Shown: in pieces, positions 26,851 through 35,900 of the stretch
Position numbering within the stretch: position 1 is the stretch's first letter
How the letters are laid out: each line of letters starts with the position of its first letter
DNA from: Pelagibacteraceae bacterium AG-404-N13
GTDB lineage: Bacteria > Pseudomonadota > Alphaproteobacteria > Pelagibacterales > Pelagibacteraceae
Assembly: GCA_003216255.1 (NCBI GenBank)
Contig: QCJD01000010.1
Span: forward strand, 1 to 52,917
Length of the DNA stretch: 52,917 bases
Reading direction: 5' to 3'
Position numbers and translations under genes: made by a program
Notes under the pieces: generated by a model
The model's database searches: none
What the model was told of the DNA's origin: nothing
What the model saw: only the letters and a program-made list of their open reading frames with translations

Positions 26851-28338
26851 TTAATCTACTTTTACTTTATGCCATCTAACTGAAAAAACCTCAACTTCAT
26901 CAAGGTTTTTTACTCTAGAAGAAGTGACAACCAACTTAGATACATGGTAAGGAATCATAGTCCCAGCTTCTTCCCATAAAGTTTTTTGTGCATTTTGATA
27001 AGCTTTTTTTCTTTTATCAAAATCAAGCTCTCCTCTAGCATCTGCTAAATTTTTATCAAACGATGCGCTTTTGTAAAAAGACTCATTCCATTTTGCTCCA
27101 CTATGATAAGCTTCATGCAAAATACTATCAGCTGGTCTTTCATTCCAACGTGTCATAGCTACAGCTTTTTTCATCCAAGTCTCTTTCCAATAACTCTTTG
27201 AAGGAGTCATTTGGATATCAGCTTTGATACCTGCTTTAGCTAATTGTTGCTGCATTACTTCAGCAATTGTTGGCCATGTTGGCTCTTTTGTAGAAACATG
27301 TATTGTCATCTCAATTCCATTTGGATAGCCAGCTTCAGCTAAAAGCTTTTTAGCTCCATTAATGTCTTGATCGCAATTCATATTAAGACGATATTGATCA
27401 GATGGTGAAACTGGTGTATCACAAGATACTGTAGCCGCTCCTCCCATAACTAAATCAACAAGTTCTTGTCTATCAACAGCCATTCGTACAGCTTTTCTTA
27501 CTTTTGGATTATCAAAAGGAGCTGTATCTGTTCTCATCACCATACCTCTCCAGTTACCTGTTGGTACTACAGTAGTATTAAATTTAGAATTTCCATCAAA
27601 TATTTTTTTTTGAGCAAATGGCACGTATCTATTCATATCAATTTGACCAGTAAGAAGAGCTTGTACTCTAGCTTCTCCATCTGGTATTGCGATTACATGA
27701 ACTTCTGCAAGTCCAGGTGCACCTTCCCAATAGTCAGGATTTGCTTTTAAAATTGTTGTTCCTTCTGCATCAAATTTATCCACTATAAATGGACCAGTTC
27801 CAATTCCAGTTTGTCCAATAGTATCTCCTGATCCTGACGGTATCATTCTTAATCTATAATCCGTTAATAATAATGGAAAATCTGCAAATGAAGTATTTAA
27901 TTTCATTTTAACTGTATGAGAATCTACTACTTCAATATCTGTTACCGAGCTCATACTTTTTTTTGCCGGCGATCCAATATCTGGATCCTTAACTCTCATT
28001 AAAGAATATTTTACATCTTCTGCGTCAAAGTCAGATCCATCATGAAATTTAACTCCTTTTCGAAGATTAAAAGTCCATTCTGTTGCATCAGAATTTCCAG
28101 ACCAATCAGTAGCAAGTTCTGGTGATGTTACTCCATCAAGATTTTTTCTTACCAATCTGTTTTGAGTCATAATTACTACTTGGAACAATCGTCCTTTTGT
28201 AATTGCATCTAAATTAGTATCTTTTCCAAAACCAAGATCATGTGATAATTTAAAAACTCCACTTGATGCGTTGGCTGGTGAAAATGCTACTAATAGGGAT
28301 ATCAAAGAAACTGATATCATTTTTATAATGTTTTTCAT
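26851..28338 (-). CDS. Periplasmic peptide-type solute-binding protein (DppA-like, SBP_bac_5)
   Basis: 495 residues from the ATG at 28338. This start is chosen because GAGGG lies about seven bases upstream and it gives a clean signal peptide (MKNIIKMISVSLISLLVAFS, ANA cleavage). An upstream in-frame ATG at 28392 would spoil the signal. Family 5 binding-protein blocks: SPELATDWSGNSDATEWTFN, RKGVKFHDGSDFDAEDVKYS, GIGTGPFIVDKF and NPDYWEGAPGLAEVHV. It captures di/oligopeptides or other solutes in the periplasm for the DppBC-like channel. First gene of a six-gene operon. Confidence 0.95.
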   Translation of the reverse strand: MKNIIKMISVSLISLLVAFSPANASSGVFKLSHDLGFGKDTNLDAITKGRLFQVVIMTQNRLVRKNLDGVTSPELATDWSGNSDATEWTFNLRKGVKFHDGSDFDAEDVKYSLMRVKDPDIGSPAKKSMSSVTDIEVVDSHTVKMKLNTSFADFPLLLTDYRLRMIPSGSGDTIGQTGIGTGPFIVDKFDAEGTTILKANPDYWEGAPGLAEVHVIAIPDGEARVQALLTGQIDMNRYVPFAQKKIFDGNSKFNTTVVPTGNWRGMVMRTDTAPFDNPKVRKAVRMAVDRQELVDLVMGGAATVSCDTPVSPSDQYRLNMNCDQDINGAKKLLAEAGYPNGIEMTIHVSTKEPTWPTIAEVMQQQLAKAGIKADIQMTPSKSYWKETWMKKAVAMTRWNERPADSILHEAYHSGAKWNESFYKSASFDKNLADARGELDFDKRKKAYQNAQKTLWEEAGTMIPYHVSKLVVTSSRVKNLDEVEVFSVRWHKVKVD

Positions 28339-28461
28339 ATTTTCCCTCTCTTTAAAAAAGCGGAAGTTAACAAGTTGAGTGATGGTTAGCAACAGGCAAA
28401 ATTGTTACGTTTTTATTGATTGTATTTGATAATAAACTAATTTGCTGAAATAAATTAACAA

Positions 28462-29685
28462 ATGAATAAAACCTTAAACAATTTAAGATTCACAGTTAAA
28501 CCATCAATCTCAGAAGGCGAAAGAGCTTTGGAGTTAGCCAGAACTATAGGCGTACATCCTTTAACTTATCAAGAATTACCTTTTGATCCAGAATACTCTA
28601 TATACGCAGGTCGATTAACTCCAGAAAAACTTTCAAATGCAACTGCAGAAGAAATGTATTGGAAAGTAAGGAGAGAATTAATTTTTCGTCATACCGGTGA
28701 ACATCCATATGAAATATCTGGACCTGATGCACTTAAACTACTTCAAAAAATTTTTCCTAGAGATATTTCAAAAGTAAAAAAAGGAAGATGTTCATATCAA
28801 TTTGCCTGCTACCATGATGGCGGCATGATCACTGATGGCATTTTGTTAAGAATTAATGATAATACATATTGGTTTGCTCAAGCTGATGGTGATATGTTTT
28901 CGTGGTACAAAGCTCAAGCAGAAGGTTTAAATGTAAAAATTGTAGATCCGAATGTTTGGGTTAGTCAAATACAAGGTCCAAGATCAATGGAACTTTTAGA
29001 TATTTTAACTAAAACAAATATTTCATCGAATTGGAAATATTTTGATTGTAAAGAAGTAAATATTTCAGGAGAAAAAATTATTATTAGTCGTTCAGGTTTT
29101 AGTAATGAATTAGGTTGGGAAATATATTTTCGTCAAGAAAATGATATTGAAAAATTAGGAGACCTAATACTTAAGGAAGGCTCAAAAATGGGAATGATCA
29201 TAACAGCTACTCCAGTTTTTCGATGTAGAAGGATTGAAGCAGGTCTTCTTTCTGCAGGACAAGATTTTACTAATAAAACCGATCCATTTTCTGTAGGACT
29301 TGGAAAATTTGTTGATTTAGAAAAAGATAATTTCATTGGCAAAGAAGCTCTTAAAAATTCAAATAAAAAATGTCGAACTTGGGGCTTACGTGTTGAAAAA
29401 GGAACAGCAATGAAGGGTAAAAATTTAAAAATAAATGGAAAAATTGTTGGAGAAATTACCTCAAGTACTTGGTCTCCATATCAAGTATGTGGTGTTGGAA
29501 TTGTTCGTATGCAAAACAACAACATGGGACCTGGAACAGTTGTAGATGTTAATTGTACAAATGGAAAAATTCAAAAGGGAGAATTGTGTGAACTTCCAAT
29601 GTACGATCCAAATGGAGATATAGTTAGAGGAAAAAATAAAGAAATTCCAAATAAACCAAATCCATGGTCAGGAATAAAAAAATAA
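28462..29685 (+). CDS. GcvT/DmdA-fold aminomethyltransferase-like C1 enzyme
   Basis: 407 residues of the GcvT fold: EISGPDALKLLQKIFPRDIS, CYHDGGMITDGILLRI, VSQIQGPRSMELLDI, SRSGFSNELGWEIYF, RRIEAGLLSAGQDFT, and a C-terminal barrel (GEITSSTWSPYQVCGVGIVR). Family members move a methyl or methylene group from an amine, sulfonium or ether to tetrahydrofolate. It is not close enough by eye to GcvT proper or DmdA to name the substrate. It starts the seven-gene operon and overlaps the peptidase-E-like gene by 22 bases. No gcvH or gcvP is near, which argues against the glycine cleavage system. Confidence 0.85.
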   Translation: MNKTLNNLRFTVKPSISEGERALELARTIGVHPLTYQELPFDPEYSIYAGRLTPEKLSNATAEEMYWKVRRELIFRHTGEHPYEISGPDALKLLQKIFPRDISKVKKGRCSYQFACYHDGGMITDGILLRINDNTYWFAQADGDMFSWYKAQAEGLNVKIVDPNVWVSQIQGPRSMELLDILTKTNISSNWKYFDCKEVNISGEKIIISRSGFSNELGWEIYFRQENDIEKLGDLILKEGSKMGMIITATPVFRCRRIEAGLLSAGQDFTNKTDPFSVGLGKFVDLEKDNFIGKEALKNSNKKCRTWGLRVEKGTAMKGKNLKINGKIVGEITSSTWSPYQVCGVGIVRMQNNNMGPGTVVDVNCTNGKIQKGELCELPMYDPNGDIVRGKNKEIPNKPNPWSGIKK

Positions 29686-30350
29686 TTTCTATTGGTGGAG
29701 GAGGATTTACTCACAATACAGACAAAAGTCTGGATCAATTTGTTTTAAACCAAGTAAATTTAAAAAAATTTAAAATTGGTTTCTTACCAACAGCAAGTAA
29801 AGATAATAAAGAAAAAACTGATTTATTTTATAAAAGATTTAAAAATAATTTTACAGTGTTATCACACTTTAATCTTTGTTCTAAAATAGATGGATTTAAA
29901 GAGTGGTTTTTAAATAATGATTTAATTTATGTTGGTGGAGGAAATACTTTCTATATGCTTGAATTATGGAAAAAAAATAATCTTATAAAAATCTTTGAAG
30001 AAGGTTATGACAAAGGAATAATTTTATCAGGGGTAAGTGCGGGTGCTATCTGTTGGTTTGATTGGATGTTATCGGACTCAAAAGGTTTGGGGTTTAAACC
30101 CTTAAGAGGTTTAAATTTAATTTCTGGCAGCTGCACACCTCATTCATCTGATGACGGTAGGATTAATCAGTTCCAAAAAGACATTAAAAATAGTAAATTG
30201 CCTGAAGGAATAGCTATCGACGATGGTGTAGCAGTACTTTTTATTGACGGAAAACCATCAGAAGTTTATTCATCAAGAAAAAATCATGATGCTTATTATA
30301 TAGATAAAAATAAAAAAATTAGTCTAAAAGATCATATTAAAAATTTATGA
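29664..30350 (+). CDS. Peptidase E (S51)-like protein
   Basis: 228 residues of the class I glutamine-amidotransferase-like S51 family: IISIGGGGF at the start, LIYVGGGNTFYMLELW, and the nucleophile elbow GVSAGAICWFDW with the catalytic Ser. S51 members cleave Asp-X dipeptides (PepE) or beta-aspartyl-arginine (cyanophycinase). A late Asp/Glu-rich segment (GIAIDDGVAVLFIDGKPSEV) is typical. Its start lies inside the preceding GcvT-like gene and its stop overlaps the next start (ATGA), so it is embedded in the operon. Confidence 0.85.
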   Translation: MVRNKKIISIGGGGFTHNTDKSLDQFVLNQVNLKKFKIGFLPTASKDNKEKTDLFYKRFKNNFTVLSHFNLCSKIDGFKEWFLNNDLIYVGGGNTFYMLELWKKNNLIKIFEEGYDKGIILSGVSAGAICWFDWMLSDSKGLGFKPLRGLNLISGSCTPHSSDDGRINQFQKDIKNSKLPEGIAIDDGVAVLFIDGKPSEVYSSRKNHDAYYIDKNKKISLKDHIKNL

Positions 30351-31507
30351 GTAAAAAAATTCAACCAAGTAAAAAAATTCATAGTCTTGAGGATGCTCGA
30401 AAGTTAGCAAAAAAAAGGCTTCCAAAAATGTTTTTTGATTTTGTAGATGGTGCAGCTGGGGATGAAAAACTCTGTGAATTAAACAGTACAGCTTTAGATC
30501 AAATAAGACTTGAGCCAAAAGTTTTAAGAAATGTTGAAAAAAGAAGTTTAAGTAAAAAATTTTTTGGTATTAACTATAATCTTCCATTTGGATTTGCTCC
30601 AATGGGTATGTGTGATTTGACCTGGCCTGGAGCAGATAAAATGTTAGCAAATGAAAGTTTGATTAATAATATTCCAGCTTGTGTGTCTATGGCTTCAACT
30701 ACCTCATTAGAAAAAATGTATGAATTGACTGAAGGAAGGTCTTGGCTTCAATTATATATATTTCAAGATGAAAAGTTCGTAATGGAGCTAATAGATAGAG
30801 CAAAGAAAACTGGTTACAAAACATTAGTACTAACAGTAGATGTTCCAATTCAATTTAGAAGAGCAAAAGATGATAAAAATGGATTTACAGTTCCATTTAA
30901 AATTGGACCTAAGCAGTTTTTTGATTTTGCTACTCACCCTAACTGGTCAATTTCAACTTTGTTCAATGGTATTCCAAAACCAATGAACTATGAAACTTCA
31001 AAAAATGGAAACAAATTCGTAAGAAGTGAAAGTCGTGGTTCAACTGACTGGGAAACTTTAAAGCGTATAAGAAATGCCTGGGATGGAAAATTAGTCGTTA
31101 AAGGTGTTATGTCTCAACAAGACGCATTAAAAATAAAAGATGAAGGAGCAGACGCTATTCAAGTTTCTAACCATGGAGGTAGGCAACTGGAAAGTGCAAC
31201 GTCAGCAATTAATGCATTACCATTAATCAGAGAAACTTTAGGTAAAGAATTTCCTTTGATTTTCGATAGCGGAGTAAGAAGTGGTGGAGATATAGTTAGG
31301 GCTCTTGCTTTCGGTGCAGATTATGTCATGATTGGAAGACCATTAATGTATGCTATTGGAGCAGATGGAGCCCGAGGATTAAGAAAAATTATAGAAATAA
31401 TTATAGGAGAATTGAGCACAACACTTGGTTTAGTTGGATTAACTGATATTAATGAAATTACTTCTGACATTGTTGCTCAGAAATATTTTAAAGATATGAA
31501 ATATTAA
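30347..31507 (+). CDS. FMN-dependent 2-hydroxyacid oxidase/dehydrogenase (LldD family)
   Basis: 386 residues with the family pattern: LPKMFFDFVDGAAGDE, FAPMGMCDLTWPGADKMLA, TSLEKMYELTEGRSWLQLYI, LVLTVDVPIQFRRAKD. The catalytic His is in SNHGGRQLESA and FMN phosphate binding in FDSGVRSGGDIVRA and GADYVMIGRPLMYA. It oxidises a 2-hydroxyacid (lactate, glycolate, mandelate-like) to the 2-oxoacid. Substrate specificity cannot be assigned by eye. It is followed after four bases by a TPP enzyme that could act on a 2-oxoacid or a 2-hydroxyacyl-CoA. Confidence 0.93.
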   Translation: MSKKIQPSKKIHSLEDARKLAKKRLPKMFFDFVDGAAGDEKLCELNSTALDQIRLEPKVLRNVEKRSLSKKFFGINYNLPFGFAPMGMCDLTWPGADKMLANESLINNIPACVSMASTTSLEKMYELTEGRSWLQLYIFQDEKFVMELIDRAKKTGYKTLVLTVDVPIQFRRAKDDKNGFTVPFKIGPKQFFDFATHPNWSISTLFNGIPKPMNYETSKNGNKFVRSESRGSTDWETLKRIRNAWDGKLVVKGVMSQQDALKIKDEGADAIQVSNHGGRQLESATSAINALPLIRETLGKEFPLIFDSGVRSGGDIVRALAFGADYVMIGRPLMYAIGADGARGLRKIIEIIIGELSTTLGLVGLTDINEITSDIVAQKYFKDMKY

Positions 31508-31511
31508 AGAT

Positions 31512-33251
31512 ATGGAAAAAAAAATTAGAGGCGGTGCTTTAATAGCAAGGGCATTAAAAGAAAAAGGTATTGATAAAGTTTTTACATTATCTGGAGGTTT
31601 TTGTAATCCTGCAATAGAAGGATTTATGGAATGCCAAATTGAGGTTGCTAATTGTCCCCATGAACAAATTGCAGGACATATGGCTGATGGATATACTAGA
31701 ATTACAAGGAAGCCTTCTGTTTGTTTGGTAGGACCTGAAGGTTTCGCAAATGCTGTACCTTCTATGATGGAGGCTTGGGGAGAAAGAACTCCCATAATTT
31801 ATATTACTGGATCCAGCAGTCTAAAAAGACAAGGCTCAGGAGGATTTAAAGAAATAGACGATGTTTCAATTGCTGCTCCTTTAACTAAATATAGCGCAAG
31901 TATTACTGATGGAAATAGAATTAGAGAGTTTGTTGATAAGGCTTATAGAATTGCAACAAATGGGTATCCTGGTGCAGTTCATTTAAGTTTGCCTGTTGAT
32001 TTAATGTTCTCATCTTTTTCAGAAGACGCAGGTCTCGAGGAAAGACCTTTTTCACATAAAGCAAAACCTGTTGCAAAAGCTTGGCCAGATCCAAATTCAA
32101 TGTCAGAAATTTTAGAAATAGCTATTAATTCAAAAAAACCAATTTTGATAGGTGGACACGGAGTATGGTGGTCCCACTCAGAAAAAAAATTAGAAAATGC
32201 TGGGAACAATTTGAGTATTCCAATATTCAATATACCTTATCATCAAAAATTATTAGGAGAAGAGTCAAGCTCATACATGGGTTTAGCTGATATTCATCAA
32301 TACCCACCATCTGAATTTGCATTAAATAATACAGATTTAATATTAATGGTAGGAGCAAGACTAGATAATCAAATGAACTTTGGAAATCCTCCTTTTATTC
32401 CAAAAAATACTAAACTAGTTTGCATAAATGGTTCTCATGAGGAAATAGAATTTAATAGAGCAGCTGATATTAATCTTTTATGTGATCCTGGGGTATTCTT
32501 AGACACTTTAAGCAATTTAAAAAAAAATAAAAAATGGATTTTAGATAGAAATTGGTTTGATGAAAATAAGAATAAAAAAAAAGAATGGGTTGATAAATCT
32601 TTAAATGATTTAGAAATTGAAGCTAAAGAAACAAAAAAAAATGGGGGTAAAATACATCCATTACAATTATCCCTAGACGTTCAAGACGTAATGAATGAAA
32701 ATGATTGGTTAGTGATTGATGGAGGAAACACGCACTTCTGGTCAGAAATTGCTATTAACATTGCAGGCGCTAAAGGGAAAAAACTTGGGGGAATTTTGCA
32801 CCCAGGTACATTTAGTATGCTTGGTGTAGGAGTTTCTTTTGCTTTATCAGCTAAAAATAATAATCCTAATTCTAATGTAATTCTTATTAGCGGAGATGGT
32901 GCTTTTTTATCTGGAGGAATGTCAATTGAATCTGCTTTTTTTGAAAACAAACCTATTATTGTTGTTATTGACAATAATGGAGGGTTAGCTTCAATTGGTC
33001 AACAGCAGGAACGTTTATTTGAGAGTGGAAAAAGAGTTGCTACAGATTTCAGAGATATACCGTTTCATAAAATTTTTGAAGGTTTTGGAGGGTATGGAGA
33101 GCTTGTAACAAAGAGAGAAGAGCTTGGACCAGCTTTAAAAAGAGCTATTGCAAGTGGAAAAACAGCATGTGTAAATGTAAAAGCAAAACCAGTATTAAGT
33201 CCTATTGTTGCAGCAGTTGCTTCTAAAAGAGAGAAATCATCAATAGAATAA
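31512..33251 (+). CDS. Thiamine-diphosphate-dependent enzyme (acetolactate-synthase / 2-hydroxyacyl-CoA-lyase-like)
   Basis: 579 residues in three domains. The N-terminal Pyr domain has the activating Glu in CPHEQIAGHMADGYTR; the middle domain starts at about 190; the PP domain holds the Mg/TPP motif SGDGAFLSGGMSIESAFFEN ending in IDNNGG. SSLKRQGSGGFKEIDDVSIA resembles oxalyl-CoA decarboxylase / HACL proteins. No small regulatory subunit is adjacent, so biosynthetic acetolactate synthase is less likely. Glyoxylate carboligase is unlikely because it lacks this Glu. Position behind a 2-hydroxyacid oxidase suggests carbon-carbon cleavage in the same pathway. Confidence 0.9.
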   Translation: MEKKIRGGALIARALKEKGIDKVFTLSGGFCNPAIEGFMECQIEVANCPHEQIAGHMADGYTRITRKPSVCLVGPEGFANAVPSMMEAWGERTPIIYITGSSSLKRQGSGGFKEIDDVSIAAPLTKYSASITDGNRIREFVDKAYRIATNGYPGAVHLSLPVDLMFSSFSEDAGLEERPFSHKAKPVAKAWPDPNSMSEILEIAINSKKPILIGGHGVWWSHSEKKLENAGNNLSIPIFNIPYHQKLLGEESSSYMGLADIHQYPPSEFALNNTDLILMVGARLDNQMNFGNPPFIPKNTKLVCINGSHEEIEFNRAADINLLCDPGVFLDTLSNLKKNKKWILDRNWFDENKNKKKEWVDKSLNDLEIEAKETKKNGGKIHPLQLSLDVQDVMNENDWLVIDGGNTHFWSEIAINIAGAKGKKLGGILHPGTFSMLGVGVSFALSAKNNNPNSNVILISGDGAFLSGGMSIESAFFENKPIIVVIDNNGGLASIGQQQERLFESGKRVATDFRDIPFHKIFEGFGGYGELVTKREELGPALKRAIASGKTACVNVKAKPVLSPIVAAVASKREKSSIE

Positions 33252-33253
33252 TT

Positions 33254-33589
33254 ATGGCAACTCTATCTTCACATTTATTAAATTCTATAAATGGCACACA
33301 TGCAAGTAATGTAGAAATAATTATTTATCAAACAAAACCAAATGGAGAAAAAAAAGTATTCTGTGAAACAAAAACTGATAGTGGTGGCAGACTTTTAAAA
33401 GAATTCACACTTAATGATGAAGATTGTAAATCTGAATATGAAATGATTTGCAAAACTGGAAATTATTTTTCAGAAAAAAAAATAGTCTCAGAAATTACTG
33501 TTAAATTTAAAATGCCAGACCCAAATAAAAAATATCATATTCCAATAATAATATCGCCAAATGGTTATTCAATTTGGTGGTCTGACTAA
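33254..33589 (+). CDS. Transthyretin / 5-hydroxyisourate-hydrolase-like protein lacking the YRGS tail
   Basis: 111 residues, the usual size for this fold. The N-terminal His region (SSHLLNSINGTHASNVEI), the Arg in DSGGRLLKEF and the His in KYHIPIIISPNGYS match the three catalytic positions of HIU hydrolases. True enzymes end in a Tyr-Arg-Gly-Ser tetrapeptide; here the tail is GYSIWWSD. It may be a hydrolase of altered specificity or a binding protein. It sits two bases after the TPP enzyme and 22 bases before the DmdA-like gene, away from the allantoin operon at 13-16.7 kb. Confidence 0.78.
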   Translation: MATLSSHLLNSINGTHASNVEIIIYQTKPNGEKKVFCETKTDSGGRLLKEFTLNDEDCKSEYEMICKTGNYFSEKKIVSEITVKFKMPDPNKKYHIPIIISPNGYSIWWSD

Positions 33590-33611
33590 AATTAATTTAC
33601 AACAATTAAAT

Positions 33612-34757
33612 ATGCAAAAGAATATCAAATTAAATATGTCTAGACGGATTAGAAGAACACCTTTTACAAATAAAGTTGAGGAATGTGGAGTATCAGATTT
33701 TACTGTTGTAAATCATATGCTTTTACCAAAAGGATTTAATAATACTATTGAGGAAGATTATTGGCATTTAAGCAAACATGTACAAATTTGGGATGTTTCT
33801 TGTCAAAGACAAGTACAAATTACTGGTCCTGATGCTCAAAAACTTGTTCAACTAATGACACCAAGATCTTTAAAAAATATGTCAACAGGTAAATGTTTTT
33901 ATATTCCCATAATTGATGAAAATGCAGGAATGATAAACGATCCAGTGTTGTTAAAACTTGATGATGATATGTTTTGGATATCAATAGCGGACTCTGATAT
34001 TTTGTTATGGGCAAAAGGTTTAGCGCTAGGATCTAATTTAGATGTAAAAATAATTGAGCCTGATGTTTATCCATTAGCGGTGCAAGGACCTAAATCAGAA
34101 GCATTAATGTCAGAAATTTTTGGTGAAGATATTAAAAAAATTAAATTTTTTAATTTTAAAATTTTTGATTTTGAAGGAACAAAACAAATAATTGCTAGAT
34201 CTGGTTACAGCAAAGAAGATGGTTTTGAAATTTATTTCAAAGCTCATGAAGATTTTTTTGATAGTGTTCGATTAGGTGAGCAGCTTTGGGATACTATTTT
34301 TAAAGCTGGAAAAAATTATAATATATTACCAGGTTGTCCTAACTTAATTGATAGAATTGAAGCAGGTTTAATGTCTTATGGTAATGACTTTACAAAAGAA
34401 AATAATCCTTTGGAATGCAATTTAGAAAAATATTGTGACCCTAAAGAAACTCATGAATTTATAGGTAAAGATGCATTAAGAAAGATTCAGTCAGATGGAA
34501 TAAAACAAAAAATGAGAGGAATTATTTTTGATGGCAAACCTTGTACGCCAACGGGAAAACCTCTTCCAATATATTCAAAAAGTAATAAAAAAATAGGTCA
34601 AATAGCATCTGGTATTTACTCACCCAGAATTAAAAAAAATGTTGGGCTATCCATGATATTAAAAAATCATTGGGAAATTGGTCAAAACGTTATTGTTAAA
34701 ACACTTGATGGATCCAAACATGAAGGGATTATAACTACTTTACCATTTCCAAAATAA
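33612..34757 (+). CDS. dmdA: DmdA-like demethylase (dimethylsulfoniopropionate demethylase family, GcvT fold)
   Basis: The N-terminal half carries the blocks I recognise from DmdA: SRRIRRTPFTNKVEECGVSD, VVNHMLLPKGF, HVQIWDVSCQRQVQITGPDA, DENAGMINDPVLLKL, EPDVYPLAVQGPKSEALM, ARSGYSKEDGFEIYF, GCPNLIDRIEAGLMSYGND. DmdA moves a methyl from DMSP to tetrahydrofolate, giving methylmercaptopropionate. I start at 33612 (381 residues; eight residues before SRRIRR, as in known DmdA); 33636 is also possible, and the ATG at 33561 lies inside the previous gene. No dmdB/C/D is adjacent, and paralogues with other substrates exist, so DMSP is likely but not proven. Confidence 0.8.
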   Translation: MQKNIKLNMSRRIRRTPFTNKVEECGVSDFTVVNHMLLPKGFNNTIEEDYWHLSKHVQIWDVSCQRQVQITGPDAQKLVQLMTPRSLKNMSTGKCFYIPIIDENAGMINDPVLLKLDDDMFWISIADSDILLWAKGLALGSNLDVKIIEPDVYPLAVQGPKSEALMSEIFGEDIKKIKFFNFKIFDFEGTKQIIARSGYSKEDGFEIYFKAHEDFFDSVRLGEQLWDTIFKAGKNYNILPGCPNLIDRIEAGLMSYGNDFTKENNPLECNLEKYCDPKETHEFIGKDALRKIQSDGIKQKMRGIIFDGKPCTPTGKPLPIYSKSNKKIGQIASGIYSPRIKKNVGLSMILKNHWEIGQNVIVKTLDGSKHEGIITTLPFPK

Positions 34758-34775
34758 TCCTATATTATATTTAAA

Positions 34776-35900
34776 ATGTATAAATCTGTAATAGCTGCAT
34801 ATTCTCGATCACCATTTACGATGGCAAGAAAAGGTGCTCTTATTGATACAAAACCAGTAAATTTACTTGCAGATGTTATTAAAAATTTAGTTTCAAAATC
34901 TAATGTCAAAAAAGAAGATATAGAGGATATTGTTGTTGGTTGTGCTTTCCAAGTTGGTGAACAATGTTTTAATATTGGAAAATTAGTTACCTTCTTAACA
35001 AATATGGAAGTAAAAACATCTGGTATGACAGTCGATAGATGGTGTGGATCTTCTATGGAAGCTATACACATAGCTGCGGGTAAAATAGCAATGGGATCAG
35101 GAAAAGTTTTTATTTGTGGAGGGGTAGAAAGTATGACTAGAGTGAACACTGGATTTGATCCAATTCCATACCCTGAAAATGAAAAAGATAATCCTAACGT
35201 CTATTTTTCTATGGGCATAACTGCCGAAAATGTTGCTAAGAAATATGGTATATCAAGAAAAGAACAACAAGATTTTGCAATATCAAGTCATCAAAAAGCA
35301 CATGAAGCACAGACAAAAGGTAAATTTAAAAATGAAATTGTAAAAATTGGTAATTGTGAAAGTGATGGAAACATTCGGCCTAAAAGTAATCAGGAAACAT
35401 TAGACGGGCTAAAACTAGCTTTTGATCAAAATGGAACTGTTACAGCCGCTACCTCATCCCCTCTTACCGATGGAGCAGCAGCAACATTAATTTGTGAAGA
35501 AAATTATGCAAAAGAAAATAATTTAGAAATTTTAGGAAGAATTGTTTCTACAGCTGTTGAAGGTTGTGAGCCAAATTATATGGGTTTAGGCCCAATTGGA
35601 GCTTCAAAAAAAGCATTACAAAGAGCTGGGCTAACATCAGATAAAATTGATATTGTTGAATTAAATGAAGCATTTGCTTCTCAATCTTTAGCATGCATTA
35701 AAGATTTAAATATAAATGATAAGAAAGTAAACTTAGACGGAGGTGCATTAGCATTAGGACATCCTCTTGGAGCTACTGGAGCAAGAATAACTGGGAAAGC
35801 TGCAGATTTGTTGAAAAGAGAAAATAAAAAATATGCCTTAGCTACACAATGTATAGGTCTAGGAATGGGAATTGCTACAATTATAGAGTCTATTGATTAA
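34776..35900 (+). CDS. Acetyl-CoA acyltransferase (thiolase)
   Basis: 374 residues of the thiolase fold. The nucleophilic Cys is in VDRWCGSSMEAIHIAAG, the His in GGALALGHPLGATGARI, and the second Cys in ALATQCIGLGMGIA. VELNEAFASQSLAC is conserved. It is degradative or acetoacetyl-CoA type; chain length cannot be told. Last gene of the plus-strand operon, 18 bases after the dmdA-like stop. It could supply the thiolytic step for the FadN-like fusion at 20.7 kb. It ends one base before the stop of the convergent potC. Confidence 0.94.
   Translation: MYKSVIAAYSRSPFTMARKGALIDTKPVNLLADVIKNLVSKSNVKKEDIEDIVVGCAFQVGEQCFNIGKLVTFLTNMEVKTSGMTVDRWCGSSMEAIHIAAGKIAMGSGKVFICGGVESMTRVNTGFDPIPYPENEKDNPNVYFSMGITAENVAKKYGISRKEQQDFAISSHQKAHEAQTKGKFKNEIVKIGNCESDGNIRPKSNQETLDGLKLAFDQNGTVTAATSSPLTDGAAATLICEENYAKENNLEILGRIVSTAVEGCEPNYMGLGPIGASKKALQRAGLTSDKIDIVELNEAFASQSLACIKDLNINDKKVNLDGGALALGHPLGATGARITGKAADLLKRENKKYALATQCIGLGMGIATIIESID

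Noticed and set aside
28339-28461. Promoters in the divergent dppA/GcvT-like spacer
   Set aside because: Several loose -35/-10 matches exist but none with good spacing in both boxes, so none was called.
28462-29685. Glycine cleavage T protein proper
   Set aside because: No gcvH or gcvP nearby and the context is a catabolic operon; kept only as a GcvT-fold enzyme.
31512-33251. Glyoxylate carboligase to use allantoin-derived glyoxylate
   Set aside because: The activating Glu of ordinary TPP enzymes is present (CPHEQIAGH), whereas glyoxylate carboligase lacks it.
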